Notes: generated by a model from the sequence alone, not told the origin. DNA of 64,000 nucleotides from JACVRW01 sp963803245 (GCA_963803245.1 CAWDLI010000004.1:1-64000), one strand, 5' to 3'. Counted from the stretch's first letter, positions 55,540-64,000 are shown. Numbers and translations: made by a program.

Positions 55540-55680
55540 CTTCTCCACGATGTAGCCCGCGAAGTAAAAGGTCTCGTCGTCGGCATCGTGATCGCGCTCG
55601 TCCTGCGCGTGATCTTCATCGGCCTCATCGCCGACGTCTTTCCGCTGACCTCGGTGTGCGCGCTTTGTTGTGTCAATCGG
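55540..55680 (+). pseudogene. Possible TerC-like membrane-protein remnant
   Basis: A plus frame reads VVGIVIALVLRVIFIGLIAD, like the KVLLxGIxxALVLRxIFI helix of TerC/Alx proteins, but upstream and downstream frames are broken and no start exists. The rest of the 400-nt gap between the regulator and SRPBCC genes (55501-55873) shows no gene. Confidence 0.27.
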
Positions 55681-55873
55681 GCGCGAAGCAACGACTCGCG
55701 CGGCTCGGACGCTCGGTCGGCGAGACTTCCGATCTTGATCCCCCGCGTAGAGGCTGGTTAGCTGCCGCGCTCGGGGCCGGGTGGTCGCGTCATTCGTAGA
55801 CGACGAGTTCGGGCCGCGGGCGGGACCGCCGGGCAGGCTCGGCTGGTGAGGCCGGGGTGCCGGCGGCTTCGCT

Positions 55874-56305
55874 TCAGCGGTTGAGTTCGCGCTCGAGCCC
55901 GGCTCTCGCGTTGTCCCCGAGGCGCTTGAACGTCAGGGCCAAGATCGGATCGGCGAGCTTCAGCAGACCCTTGGGACGCAGGTCGGCATCGTAGGTGACA
56001 TCGGATCCGCCGTCGGCGCCGGGCCGGAATGTGATCGTGTCCTCGGAGACCACCGTCGAGCTCTCGGCCCGGACGACGATTCGCTCCGGCCGCTCGAAGG
56101 TCGTGGTCCGGTAGACGAACGGCAGCTCACGGCCCGCGAAGCGAACGACGACCTCGAATTCCGTGCCGAGCCCGGGTTGCTCGCCGAGCATCCGGGCGCT
56201 GACCGCGGTCTCGTCCCACTCCGTGACCGAGCTGAAGTCCGCCAGGTAGTCGAACGCCTCGCCCTGGGGCTTGCGTGAGTGCACGGTGGCCACATAGCGA
56301 GCCAT
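55874..56305 (-). CDS. SRPBCC/START-fold protein
   Basis: 143 aa. MARYVATVHSRKPQGEAFDY start, VTEWDETAVSARML, YRTTTFERPERIVVRAESST and C-terminal helix LTFKRLGDNARAGLERELN: the polyketide-cyclase/dehydrase fold, binding a hydrophobic ligand. The ATG overlaps the SDR stop by one base (TGATG). Last gene of a five-gene minus-strand operon. Confidence 0.85.
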   Translation of the reverse strand: MARYVATVHSRKPQGEAFDYLADFSSVTEWDETAVSARMLGEQPGLGTEFEVVVRFAGRELPFVYRTTTFERPERIVVRAESSTVVSEDTITFRPGADGGSDVTYDADLRPKGLLKLADPILALTFKRLGDNARAGLERELNR

Positions 56306-57306
56306 CAGGCGCTCGCCCCGCCGCCGGAGGCCGTTGCCGGCACCGCATCCTCGGTCCAGCCGGAGAGACGGGCGCATTCGTCCCAAAGTCGCTCGCGCTC
56401 GGCCTCGGACTCGCGCGTCCACGGCACCCGGTGGGTGGGCCTGGGCGCCCGATCGTGCCAGAACAGACCCGGGCGATCGGCAGGCTCGGCGGCCGTCGCG
56501 AGCCAGACGATCGTGTCGGCCGCCTGGTCGGCGCTGCGGAGCACCGGGCGCATCAGCTTCCGAAAGCGGGGCAGTGAGGTCTGCACGCCGGGCGTGTCCG
56601 CCCAGCCCGGGTGCATGGCGTGGACGCCGATCCCGGTTTCGCGCAGCCGCTCAGCCCAGAGCTCGGTGAGGATCACCTCGCAGCGCTTGGTGTGCGCGTA
56701 GAACCCCGGCGGGTCGTATTCGCGTCGCTCGAGCTGGAGGTCCTCCCCGCACAGCCGCTGGGTGTACATGCCGCCGGAGGAGACGTTGATCACCCGCGAC
56801 GGTGCGCCGCGGCGCAGGGCCGGGCGCAGCAGGTTTGTGAGCAGAAAGGGGCCGAGCACGTTGGTCGCGAAGGTGAGCTCGAAGCCCTCCTCGGTGTGGG
56901 TGCGCTTGGGCGGCATCGCGCCGGCGTTGTTGACGAGCGCGTGAAGCTCGCCCAGCTCGCTGACGAAGCGAGAGCTGAACTCGCGCACCGAGGCGAGGCT
57001 GGACACGTCGCAGACCTCTACCTGCAGACGGTCGGAGCCGGTGCGCCCGGAGATCCGCGCCCTGGCCCTTTCGCCCTTCTCACGGTCGCGCACGAGCATG
57101 TGCACGGTGGCGCCGAGGCGCGCGAACCGCTCGCACGCGGAGGCGCCGATGCCCGCTCCGGCGCCGGTGACCAGCACTGACCAGCCGGCCGGTGCCGCAT
57201 TCGGCTCGGCGTCGTTCCAGAGCCGCTCCCGCACCGCATATCCCACCCTGCTGTAGCCGGGCAAGACGGTCCAGTCGAGCGCCTTGTCGAGGAGGCCGGA
57301 GATCAA
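56305..57306 (-). CDS. Short-chain dehydrogenase (DHRS12-like)
   Basis: 333 aa. A ~40-residue N-terminal extension precedes VLVTGAGAGIGASACERFAR; NNAGAMPP, INVSSGGMYT (Ser), FYAHTKRCEV (Tyr/Lys), HPGWADTPGV. Resembles the SDR12-like enzymes that sit with SRPBCC proteins in actinobacteria. It starts 7 nt after the preceding SRPBCC stop. Lipid or ketone substrate likely but unknown. Confidence 0.88.
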   Translation of the reverse strand: MISGLLDKALDWTVLPGYSRVGYAVRERLWNDAEPNAAPAGWSVLVTGAGAGIGASACERFARLGATVHMLVRDREKGERARARISGRTGSDRLQVEVCDVSSLASVREFSSRFVSELGELHALVNNAGAMPPKRTHTEEGFELTFATNVLGPFLLTNLLRPALRRGAPSRVINVSSGGMYTQRLCGEDLQLERREYDPPGFYAHTKRCEVILTELWAERLRETGIGVHAMHPGWADTPGVQTSLPRFRKLMRPVLRSADQAADTIVWLATAAEPADRPGLFWHDRAPRPTHRVPWTRESEAERERLWDECARLSGWTEDAVPATASGGGASA

Positions 57307-57313
57307 CGCGTGC

Positions 57314-57766
57314 TCACACTACCTCGCGGCGTCCACGCGGCTTCGTCCAGCAACGGCGACTCGAAGTTGACTCCGCGACGCGAGCGATGTTACGGGCGAT
57401 CAGACCGGCAACCGGCGCATAGGCGACGGCCACGAGCGACCAGGGCGCGGCGGCGCCCTCGACGGCGAGTTCAATCCGGGAGCCGCCGGCGTCCGGTCGA
57501 ACGGCATGGCGAACGTGCATCCCCGCCACCTGCCACGACCACGACTCGCCGGGTATCACCTCCGTCACCCGCGCCGGGATCCGTAGGCCGCCGCGGAGCA
57601 CCAGGGCACCGCTCGCGCCCTCCTTCACCTCGGGCGTTCCCAGCCCCTGTGCGCCCTGCACGTGAGGCGACCATTCTCGCCAACGCTCGGGGCGGGAGAT
57701 AAGCGCCCACACGTGGTCCCGCGGAGAGCTGCACTCGACCGCGCGCAGCCTGGGCACTCCTCCCAT
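57314..57766 (-). CDS. SRPBCC-family protein (polyketide-cyclase-like)
   Basis: 150 aa from ATG 57766. LRAVECSSPRDHVWALISRP, ERWREWSPHVQGAQGLGTPE, VTEVIPGESWSWQVAGMHVR and a C-terminal helix LIARNIARVAESTS. Second lipocalin-like ligand-binding protein of the operon. A longer open reading in the same frame continues upstream under the DUF427 gene and is not used. Confidence 0.82.
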   Translation of the reverse strand: MGGVPRLRAVECSSPRDHVWALISRPERWREWSPHVQGAQGLGTPEVKEGASGALVLRGGLRIPARVTEVIPGESWSWQVAGMHVRHAVRPDAGGSRIELAVEGAAAPWSLVAVAYAPVAGLIARNIARVAESTSSRRCWTKPRGRREVV

Positions 57767-57783
57767 GCGGGGGCGAGAGCGGT

Positions 57784-58335
57784 TCACCAGCCGAGCGTGC
57801 CGCGAGGGCCCTTGAAGGGGCCGACGAGCTCGGCCGTGATCCAGCCCCCGTAGAAGTCGCCCTCCTGGGCCTGCACCCGCTCCTCGTCCATCCAGGCGGC
57901 GTCGACGCGGCCGGGGTAGAAGGCGATGTGGTCGCGCAGCGCCTCGTAGCCCAGCGAAGGGCTGGGGTAGGTCCAGGCGACCGCGCGAAAGCGGCGTCCG
58001 CCAACGGTCGCGTCGAGGTAGCGCGCCGCGCCCTTGAACTCGCACCACGTCGATCGTGCGTCGCTCGCGGCCAAGAGATCGCCGCGGACGGCATTCGGCG
58101 GCACGTAGACGGTCGGGGGGTGGCTCGTCTCGAGCACCCGCAGGGCATGGGCCGAGTCCGCCAGCACCTCGCCGCCGTGCTCCACTCGGACACGGTGCTC
58201 GCACGCCACCACGGCCGGCGGTCTGGGGTAGTCCCACACGCGCTCCACACCCCAGGTACGGCGGTCCGCCCGCGACGGATGCATACGCACCGCCCCAGGG
58301 TCCGCGGAAGCCGCGGGCGCCTGTGTGGTCAGCAC
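57784..58335 (-). CDS. DUF427-family protein
   Basis: 183 aa. RVRVEHGGEVLADSAHALRV, HPPTVYVPPNAVRGDLL, TWCEFKGAARYLDATVGG and ALRDHIAFYPGRVDAAWMDE are the DUF427 blocks. The ATG lies inside the 3' end of the small upstream gene (7-bp overlap). The function of DUF427 is not established. Confidence 0.88.
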   Translation of the reverse strand: MLTTQAPAASADPGAVRMHPSRADRRTWGVERVWDYPRPPAVVACEHRVRVEHGGEVLADSAHALRVLETSHPPTVYVPPNAVRGDLLAASDARSTWCEFKGAARYLDATVGGRRFRAVAWTYPSPSLGYEALRDHIAFYPGRVDAAWMDEERVQAQEGDFYGGWITAELVGPFKGPRGTLGW

Positions 58336-58604
58336 GCCGAGCGACCAGCTAGCCAGCGTGGTAGCGGCACTGGCGAGAACGAGTCGGCGGTCGCGGCGGC
58401 GAGCGCCCGGGGTTCGAGCTTGCCGAGCAGGCGCCGCATCTCGTCGCGCTCGGATCGGTCCATACGGCGGCCGCGGCGCACGAGTTCGCTCAAGCGGTGC
58501 CGGTCCCCCGCGTCGAGGCGCTGTAGATGGCGCCGCGCCAGCAGCACGATCTGCGCCACAGCTAGAAGCTTGAGAAACGGCATGCGTCGCAGCGAACGAA
58601 ACAT
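58329..58604 (-). CDS. Small basic membrane-anchored protein
   Basis: 91 aa. One hydrophobic segment (PFLKLLAVAQIVLLA, ~9-23), then an Arg-rich helical region (HRLSELVRRGRRMDRSERDE, RRLLGKLEPRALA). Pattern familiar from short actinobacterial hypotheticals. First gene of the DUF427/SRPBCC/SDR operon, overlapping the next by 7 bp. Confidence 0.65.
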   Translation of the reverse strand: MFRSLRRMPFLKLLAVAQIVLLARRHLQRLDAGDRHRLSELVRRGRRMDRSERDEMRRLLGKLEPRALAAATADSFSPVPLPRWLAGRSAC

Positions 58605-58961
58605 GGTCTACCTGTTACCCGATCAGCGCGGCACCACTCCAGCGACCGCAGATCCCGCGAACAGCAGTCGAGGGCCGGCGAGCCGATAGCGCACCTAGCC
58701 CGCACGCCCCGGGCGGCGCCGTCGCTCGGCACACCGGCTGCTGGCTGCATCCACGATCCGCGGCCACGATGCTTCGACGAGAGAAGGAGAGGCGGGCACA
58801 TCGTCGCGGGCCCGCGCAAAGAGCGGTAACCGGTCGCAATGCAAACGGCGGCCCGGGCGGGTATCGCGCTCCTGACGCGAAGCCCACCAGCGCCAACTCA
58901 ACCGAGACCTTGGTACCTCCGCGGTAACCCGGCGCAGACCCCCGCCTGGGCCTCTAACGAC
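58605..58961. other. 357-nt intergenic region
   Basis: No supportable gene. Holds the promoter of the leftward operon (no clear -35/-10 found) and, at 58912, a GGTACCTCCGCGG element that recurs in partial form at 51947 and 52141 near the tRNA fragment. Confidence 0.5.
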
Positions 58962-58987
58962 GAAAGGCCCGCGGTTGCGGGCCTTTC
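58962..58987 (-). terminator. Terminator of the initiator tRNA gene
   Basis: GAAAGGCCCGC, loop GGTT, GCGGGCCTTTC: an 11-bp perfect stem 5 nt beyond the tRNA 3' end, read on the minus strand. Related hairpins accompany the two tRNA relics. Confidence 0.75.
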
Positions 58988-58992
58988 TTGAG

Positions 58993-59066
<74 letters not shown>

Positions 59067-59145
59067 TCGCTACGGCGAGGTTACCAACCTGTATCGCCAA
59101 CCTCAACGCACGGTCCAGGGTTTTCTGCGCGTAATGCGGGGCACC

Positions 59146-60072
59146 ATGCGCGTCGGCGTTATCGACCTCGGCACCAACTCGTCGCGGCTCCTCGTCGTCG
59201 ACGTGGACGGCTCCGACCTCAGGGAGATCGAACGCCAGACCACCGTCACGCGGCTGGGCGAAGGGCTCGAGGCGAGCGGGCGGCTCAGCGAAGCAGCCAT
59301 CAAGCGCGTGGACGAAACCGTCGCGCGCTACCGCGAGCTGCTCGATCGCCACCACGCCGAAACCGTCGTCTGCGTCGCCACCAGCGCAATGCGGGACGCC
59401 GAGAACGGGCAGGAGCTCGCCGACCTCCTGCGCCGGCGCCACCAGGTGGACCCGCGGGTCATCTCAGGCGACGAGGAAGCACGACTCACCTTCCGCGGCG
59501 GCACCCACGGACGGCCGCCCGACCACCCCACCCTCGTCATCGACATCGGCGGCGGCAGCACCGAATACGTCGTCGGGCGCCCCGGCGACGAACCCACCTT
59601 CCACATGTCCACACGCATGGGGTCCGTGCGCCACAGCGAACGCCACCTCCACGCGGACCCGCCCACAAGCGCCGAGCTCGCGGCACTCGCCGACGACATC
59701 GACCAAATCCTCGCCGACGACATTCCCCAAGACGTCAGAGAACAGGTCGAACAGGCCATCGCCGTCGCCGGCACCGCCACCTCGCTCGCCGCCATCGACC
59801 TCCAGCTCGACCCCTACGACCCCGAACGGGTCCACGGGCACCGTCTCACCCGCGCCACCTGCGAACAGCTGCGCGACACCCTCGCCTCCCTCCCCCTCGC
59901 CGAGCGGCGCCAAGTCACCGGCCTCCACCCCGACCGCGCCCCCACCATCGTCGCCGGCGCCACCATCCTCGCCCGCTCGCTCCACGCATTCGACCTCCCG
60001 CAAGTCGAGGTCAGCGAGGCCGACATCCTCCACGGAGCCGCCCTCGCCGCGGTCGAAAACTCTCCCGCATAA
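59146..60072 (+). CDS. Ppx/GppA exopolyphosphatase/pppGpp phosphatase
   Basis: 308 aa. ASKHA-fold: VGVIDLGTNSSRLLVVDVDG (phosphate 1), VCVATSAMRDAENG, ISGDEEARLTF (catalytic Glu region), LVIDIGGGSTEYVVG (phosphate 2), GTATSLAAIDLQL. Single-domain length, so the short actinobacterial type. ATG 59146 is preferred to the in-frame ATG at 59134 because the conserved strand starts at once. Removes terminal phosphate from polyphosphate or pppGpp. Confidence 0.92.
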   Translation: MRVGVIDLGTNSSRLLVVDVDGSDLREIERQTTVTRLGEGLEASGRLSEAAIKRVDETVARYRELLDRHHAETVVCVATSAMRDAENGQELADLLRRRHQVDPRVISGDEEARLTFRGGTHGRPPDHPTLVIDIGGGSTEYVVGRPGDEPTFHMSTRMGSVRHSERHLHADPPTSAELAALADDIDQILADDIPQDVREQVEQAIAVAGTATSLAAIDLQLDPYDPERVHGHRLTRATCEQLRDTLASLPLAERRQVTGLHPDRAPTIVAGATILARSLHAFDLPQVEVSEADILHGAALAAVENSPA

Positions 60073-60122
60073 AGCCGAAAAACACCCCTTCCCCACAGCC
60101 GCAGACTGCTCTATAGTCCGAT

Positions 60123-60315
60123 CCGCTGGGTGGAGAAGCCGTGCGGCCTAAACGCCGTCGGCCCCCCGCCCGGTACATAGGTTCGGGCGAAGCCGCTTCA
60201 TATCGGCGCCTCCCGCCGCTCGGACCGCCAGGCCCTTTCAAGGCACGTACCCCTGCCCGTCCTGATGGGGCCGTTTTAGGAGCCGCCCGGAATGATTCCG
60301 GGCGGCTCCCTTTTT
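60123..60315 (+). ncRNA. Putative ~190-nt structured non-coding RNA, family unknown
   Basis: TATAGT at 60112-60117 is a good -10 box (the -35, TTCCCC, is weak), and a strong T-tailed terminator ends at 60315. Between them no frame encodes a convincing protein. Several complementary blocks exist: GCCCGG...CGGGC hairpin near 60168-60186, GGGTGGAG pairing with CTCCCGCC, and GGCCC with GGGGCC. Length and stand-alone nature recall 6S-like RNAs, but I could not match the consensus. It lies between ppx/gppA and the convergent TPP enzyme. Confidence 0.5.
60279..60315 (+). terminator. Strong intrinsic terminator
   Basis: GGAGCCGCCCGGAA, loop TGA, TTCCGGGCGGCTCC then CTTTTT: a 14-bp perfect stem with T-tail. 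It terminates the putative RNA and any ppx/gppA read-through. Confidence 0.85.
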
Positions 60316-60468
60316 AGCGGTTGGGGGACCGGCAGGCGCGATGGCTGTGTCCTCGGTCGCGGACGGGCTCGCGCCCTGTCCGCTTCCTGCGTCCTTGCCC
60401 TCGCGCCTGCCGCTCAACCCACCCACTAAAAAGCCGCTGTTCCACGGCCGCTCTCGCGGGCGGCGGTG

Positions 60469-62127
60469 CTAAGCCAGGTTCGACTTGCGCGGGTAGACCA
60501 CGGTTGGGTCGGTGAGCACGTTCACCAGCGCGGGCTTGCCCGACGCGAAGGCACGCTCCAGGGCGGGGCGCAGGTCGCCGGGGTTCTCCACCAGTTCGCC
60601 GTGGCCGCCCAGCGCCGTCACGACCTCGTCGTAGCGGCATCCGGGCTGGAGGTCGGCGGCCACCGAGTAGCCGTAGAGGAACTCCATCGGGTGCTTCTCG
60701 AGGGCCCAGATGCCGTTGTTGCCCATCACGCCCACCACCGGCACGCCGTGGCGGACGAGCGTGTCGAACTCGAGGCCCGAGAAGCCGAAGGCGCCGTCGC
60801 CGAGCAGCAGGCACACCTGCCGGTCCGGGTGGGCCAGCTTGGCCGCGAGCGCGTAGCCGGGGCCGGTGCCGAGGCAGCCGTAGGGGCCCGGGTCCATCCA
60901 GCAGCCGGGCTCGTAGCTGTCGATCACCCGGCCGGCGAACGACACGAAGTCGCCGCCGTCGCCGATCACCACCGCGTCGCGGTCGAGCACCTGCGCCAGC
61001 TCGTGGTAGAGGCGCATGGGATGCAGCGGGGAGCGGTCGTCGTTCAGGTCGTCCTGCTCGGCGCCGCGCTTCTCGTTCTCCACCTCGCGCAGCTGCTCGG
61101 TCCAGGCCGATCGCTCGGGCCCGCCGGTGGCGGCTTCGCGCAGTGCTCGGAGCGTCGCCGGAACCCCGCCGAAGAGCTCGGCGGCCACCTCGCGAGGATG
61201 GGGGCGCTCCGGCGGAGCCGAGCCCACCACGACGATCTGGGTCTCGTCGCCGAACGAGCCGCCGAAGCCCAGGCGGAAGTCCATCGGCACGCCCACCACC
61301 AGCGCCACGTCCGCGCCCTTGAGCCCGGTCCCGCGCGCGCGGGAGAAGAACTGAGGATGGTCGGCGGGCACGCAGCCTCGCGCCAGGCCGTTCAGGAACA
61401 CGGGGATCCCGAGCTCCTCCGCCAGCGCCCGCAGCTCCGCCTCGCCGCGGGCCCAGTACAGACCGGTGCCGGCCATGATCACCGGCCGCTCGGCGCCGCG
61501 CAGCAGCTCGGCCGCGCGTGCGATCGCGTCGCCGTCGGCCGCCGGCACCTGTGCGGGGTCGGACAGCTCGGCGGGCGCGTCCGCGTCCACCTCCGCCTCC
61601 ATGAACACGTGGTCGAGCGGGAAGTCGAGGAAGGCCGGCCCGGTCGGAGCCGCCATCGCCATGCTGAGGGCCTCGTCCACGAGTCCCGGGATGTCCCCCG
61701 TGCTCTGCGCCGTCTTGGCCAGCTTGGTCAGTGGCGCGACGAACGGCACGTGGTCGATCTCCTGGAGCGAGCCCTGCCCCCAGCGGAGCGCCGGGGCACG
61801 GCCGCCGAGCACGAGCAGCGGGCTGCCGTTCTGCAGCGCGGACGCCATGCCGCTCATCCCGTTGGTCACGCCGGGGCCCGCGGTTAGCGCGCACACGCCC
61901 GGCTCGCGGGTGGCCTTGGCCCAGCCCTCCGCGGCGAACACCGCCGTCTGCTCGTGACGGACGTCGACGATGTCGATGCCCTCCTCGCGGCAGCCGTCGA
62001 AGATCGAGAAGAGATGTCCGCCCGAGAGCGTGAAGAGCTTGGTCACGCCGTGCGCCTTCAGGCGCTTCGCCACCAGGCGGCCCCCGTGGAGACCTACGCG
62101 CTGCTCCGTCTGGGCCTCGGTGGACAC
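60469..62127 (-). CDS. Acetolactate-synthase-like thiamine-pyrophosphate enzyme
   Basis: 552 aa with the three TPP-enzyme domains: pyrimidine domain (~12-180; RHEQTAVFAAEGWAKATRE with the catalytic Glu, TAGPGVTNGMSGMA), central domain (~205-335), and PP domain (~370-540; GDGAFGFSGLEFDTLVRHG ... VMGNNG, the GDG-to-NN motif). Ends VVYPRKSNLA. Likely acetolactate synthase or a decarboxylase/ligase relative; no small regulatory subunit is adjacent, which weakens a branched-chain biosynthetic role. Confidence 0.88.
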   Translation of the reverse strand: MSTEAQTEQRVGLHGGRLVAKRLKAHGVTKLFTLSGGHLFSIFDGCREEGIDIVDVRHEQTAVFAAEGWAKATREPGVCALTAGPGVTNGMSGMASALQNGSPLLVLGGRAPALRWGQGSLQEIDHVPFVAPLTKLAKTAQSTGDIPGLVDEALSMAMAAPTGPAFLDFPLDHVFMEAEVDADAPAELSDPAQVPAADGDAIARAAELLRGAERPVIMAGTGLYWARGEAELRALAEELGIPVFLNGLARGCVPADHPQFFSRARGTGLKGADVALVVGVPMDFRLGFGGSFGDETQIVVVGSAPPERPHPREVAAELFGGVPATLRALREAATGGPERSAWTEQLREVENEKRGAEQDDLNDDRSPLHPMRLYHELAQVLDRDAVVIGDGGDFVSFAGRVIDSYEPGCWMDPGPYGCLGTGPGYALAAKLAHPDRQVCLLLGDGAFGFSGLEFDTLVRHGVPVVGVMGNNGIWALEKHPMEFLYGYSVAADLQPGCRYDEVVTALGGHGELVENPGDLRPALERAFASGKPALVNVLTDPTVVYPRKSNLA

Positions 62128-62164
62128 GGGCGCGAGGCTATCCGATTGCTATATGTGCGGACCC

Positions 62165-63052
62165 ATGAGCCATCCACTGGACGGAGACTTCGAGGGCACG
62201 TTCCCGTACTCCGCCGGCTTCGTCCAGTCGAACTCCACGCGTCTTCACTACGTCGACGAGGGACCGGAGGACGCCGCGCCGGTGCTGCTCGTCCACGGCA
62301 ACCCCACGTGGAGCTACCTCTGGCGCCACCAGCTGCGCGACCTTCCCGCGGCCGGGCATCGCTGCGTGGCCTTCGACCACATGGGATTCGGTCGCTCGGA
62401 CAAGCCGCCGCACCTGTCGGCATACGCGTTGCGCAATCACATCGACAACGCGCTCGCCGTGGTCGACTCGCTCGACCTCCGCGACGTGGTGCTGGTGGTG
62501 CACGACTGGGGCGGGCCGATCGGCCTCGGGGCGATGCTCGAGCGGGTGGATCGCCTGCGCGGCCTCGTGATCATGAACACGTGGGCCTGGGAGCTGCCCA
62601 GCTTCCTGCCTCCCTTCGTGCGCGAGTTCCGGAACGAGGGCCTGGGCGAGATCCTCGCGCTCGGAGGGAACCTCTTCGTGGAGTCGATCCCCGGCGGGAT
62701 GGCCAACCGCGACACGGACCCGCTGATGATGGCCGCCTACCGCGCCCCGTTCCCGGACTACTGGTCGCGGGTCGGGACGCTGGCATTCCAGCGCGACATC
62801 CCGCTCACCGAGCGCGACCGCAGCGCCGGCCTGATCGCCTCGATCCACGAGCGGCTACAGGGCCTGGACGTGCCCGCTCTGCTCGTCTGGGGCATGCGCG
62901 ACCGCGTGTTCCAGCCGATCTTCCTGGACCAGTGGCGCGAGCTCTTCCCGGACGCGACCTGCGTGGAGCTGGACGACGCCGGGCACTACCTCGTCGAGGA
63001 TCGCCCCGACGCGATCACCTCGGCTATCCAGGACTTCCTTCGGACCCTGTGA
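62165..63052 (+). CDS. Haloalkane-dehalogenase-like alpha/beta hydrolase
   Basis: 295 aa. Oxyanion HGNPTW at 44-49, nucleophile Asp114 in VVHDWGGPIGLG followed by the halide-binding Trp115, acid in LLVWGMRDRVFQP and His in LDDAGHYLVED. Asp (not Ser) as nucleophile and the Trp support dehalogenase or a related Asp-hydrolase such as epoxide hydrolase. ATG 62165 chosen; ATG 62153 is also in frame. Divergent from the TPP enzyme; its 3' end overlaps the convergent GGDEF gene by 29 bp. Confidence 0.85.
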   Translation: MSHPLDGDFEGTFPYSAGFVQSNSTRLHYVDEGPEDAAPVLLVHGNPTWSYLWRHQLRDLPAAGHRCVAFDHMGFGRSDKPPHLSAYALRNHIDNALAVVDSLDLRDVVLVVHDWGGPIGLGAMLERVDRLRGLVIMNTWAWELPSFLPPFVREFRNEGLGEILALGGNLFVESIPGGMANRDTDPLMMAAYRAPFPDYWSRVGTLAFQRDIPLTERDRSAGLIASIHERLQGLDVPALLVWGMRDRVFQPIFLDQWRELFPDATCVELDDAGHYLVEDRPDAITSAIQDFLRTL

Positions 63053-64000
63053 TCCTGCCGCCCCAGCGGCGCCCCGCGCGCCGTGCCGCCACCTCCGCGC
63101 TGGCCTGCCGGGCACGCTGAAGCTCGGCGTCGGCCTCCGCGTGCAGCGCCCGAGGGTCGAGCGAACGCGCTTCGGCGAGCCCCATCGAGAGGGTGGCCTG
63201 CCCCGCGATCTGCACGCTCGCGGCCACCGCCTCGACCATGCGGCCGGCCACGAGCCGGGCATCGTTGATCCCCGTCTCGACGAGCACGAGCGCGAACTCG
63301 TCGCCACCGATCCGGAATCCCTGGTCCCCCGTCCGGCCGCCGCCGAGGATGCGGCCCACCTCGGCGAGCACGGCGTCTCCGCGCGAATGCCCGTGCCGGG
63401 TGTTCACCGCCCTGAATCCGTCGACGTCGAAGAGCGCAAGCGAGAGCAGTGAGCCGTAGCGCGCCGCGCGTGCCGTTTCGCGGATCAGCGCCTCGTCGTA
63501 GGCCCGCCGGTTGCCCAGCCCGGTGAGTGCGTCGCGGCGGCTCTCGTCGCGTACCGCGGCGAACTGCGTCGCGTTGGTCAGGTGCGCCGCGATAAGTCCG
63601 CTCAGCAGACCGAGTGTCTCCTCGTCTGCCGCGTCGAACGCGTCCGTGCTCGAGGCGTAGACCTCGAGCACGCCCACGGCCCGGCCGTCGGGATGCTCCA
63701 GCGGGACGCAGATCATCGCCACGGCGCCTAGCTGCAGGCAGAGCTCCGCGTCCACCCGCGGATCCGTGCGCGCGTCGTCGCAGCGCAGCAGCTGACCGGT
63801 GTCCATGCACAGCCCGGCGAGACTCTTGGAAGCATCGATGCGAAGGCCGAGGAATCCGGTCGCCGTTCCCGAGACGGCCCGGTAGACCAGCTCGTCGTCG
63901 TCGGCGATCTCGACCACTGCCGCGGTCGCATCGGTGATCTCCTTCGCCCGTTCCACCACACGCCGCATCACTTCCTCGACGTCCAGCCGGGAGCCCACGA
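63024..64000 (-). CDS. GAF-GGDEF diguanylate cyclase-like protein (5' end off window)
   Basis: The frame is open to the right edge; ~324 codons visible. GAF domain over the first ~150 visible residues (VMRRVVERAKEITDATAAVV, AVAMICVPLEHPDGRAVGVL), then GGDEF (DALTGLGNRRAYDEALIRET, FDVDGFRAVNTRHGHSRGDA, RIGGDEFALVLVE). The active-site GGDEF loop is intact, so c-di-GMP synthesis is plausible. No RxxD inhibitory site five residues upstream is evident. A GTG at 63998 is at the very edge and may not be the real start. Confidence 0.85.
   Translation of the reverse strand, partial: VGSRLDVEEVMRRVVERAKEITDATAAVVEIADDDELVYRAVSGTATGFLGLRIDASKSLAGLCMDTGQLLRCDDARTDPRVDAELCLQLGAVAMICVPLEHPDGRAVGVLEVYASSTDAFDAADEETLGLLSGLIAAHLTNATQFAAVRDESRRDALTGLGNRRAYDEALIRETARAARYGSLLSLALFDVDGFRAVNTRHGHSRGDAVLAEVGRILGGGRTGDQGFRIGGDEFALVLVETGINDARLVAGRMVEAVAASVQIAGQATLSMGLAEARSLDPRALHAEADAELQRARQASAEVAARRAGRRWGGRITGSEGSPG

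Noticed and set aside
60123..60315. Riboswitch interpretation (TPP or cobalamin) of the putative RNA
   Set aside because: No recognisable aptamer core and no co-directional downstream gene; the neighbouring TPP enzyme is on the opposite strand and convergent.

Overview
High-GC DNA that reads as actinobacterial, most likely a soil Thermoleophilia/Solirubrobacterales-type genome. The grounds are GTG/TTG starts, tightly packed ATGA-overlapping operons, several RibD/DHFR-fold paralogues, a Mn-dependent CBS-pyrophosphatase, CHASE2-HD-GYP and FecR-like proteins, and LuxR/MalT-type regulators. No rRNA, CRISPR array, transposase or integrase was found. The taxonomic call rests on gene content only.

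Region 1 (1-12.7 kb) is the most coherent part: a single minus-strand operon with a GntR/FadR regulator at its head. In transcription order it encodes a BMP-family lipoprotein, an ABC ATPase, two permeases, a small exported Cys protein, a CaiB-type CoA-transferase, an HMG-CoA-lyase-like enzyme, a NicX-like 2,5-dihydroxypyridine dioxygenase, a phospho-His swivel subunit and an ATP-binding dikinase subunit that runs off the left edge. An isochorismatase-fold (maleamate-amidase-like) gene and an HD-like gene diverge from the regulator. Near-identical TGCAT/ATGCA inverted repeats lie in both promoters that flank the regulator. I infer an N-heterocycle (hydroxypyridine-type) uptake and ring-opening locus.

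Region 2 (13.3-42.4 kb) is mixed chromosomal content: a frameshifted AceE-like E1 with a divergent Lrp regulator and a perfect 19-bp palindrome; a dodecin/pyrophosphatase/methyltransferase operon; a sulfite-oxidase-like protein divergent from a lactonase-like MBL protein; a FAD oxidoreductase with a LuxR regulator; a PLP enzyme; three RibD/DHFR-fold proteins; a short UvrA-like ATPase; a sugar-binding lipoprotein followed by a NagB-like deaminase with an apparent CTG start; a cupin/AraC pair; BrkB, EEP nuclease, SDR, a MmyB-like regulator with an NTF2 protein, and a SABATH-like methyltransferase. Several decayed genes are scattered here (DUF1697, a DUF6929-like C-terminal half, an ABM remnant).

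Region 3 (42.6-59.1 kb) is bounded and split by three copies, two partial, of the 3' end of the initiator tRNA gene plus its terminator (42.63, 52.01 and 58.99 kb, the last intact). It contains a FecR-like/CHASE2-HD-GYP pair, a MalT-like regulator, an MFS pump, gene fragments (TetR, alpha/beta hydrolase, GGDEF, TolB-like, TerC-like), a CarH-type B12 photoreceptor regulator whose promoter shares a 10-bp element with a fasciclin promoter, and a five-gene SRPBCC/SDR/DUF427 operon. It looks like a remodelled tRNA-associated accessory region.

Region 4 (59.1-64 kb) has Ppx/GppA, a probable ~190-nt non-coding RNA with its own promoter and terminator, an acetolactate-synthase-like TPP enzyme divergent from a haloalkane-dehalogenase-like hydrolase, and a GAF-GGDEF protein cut by the right edge.
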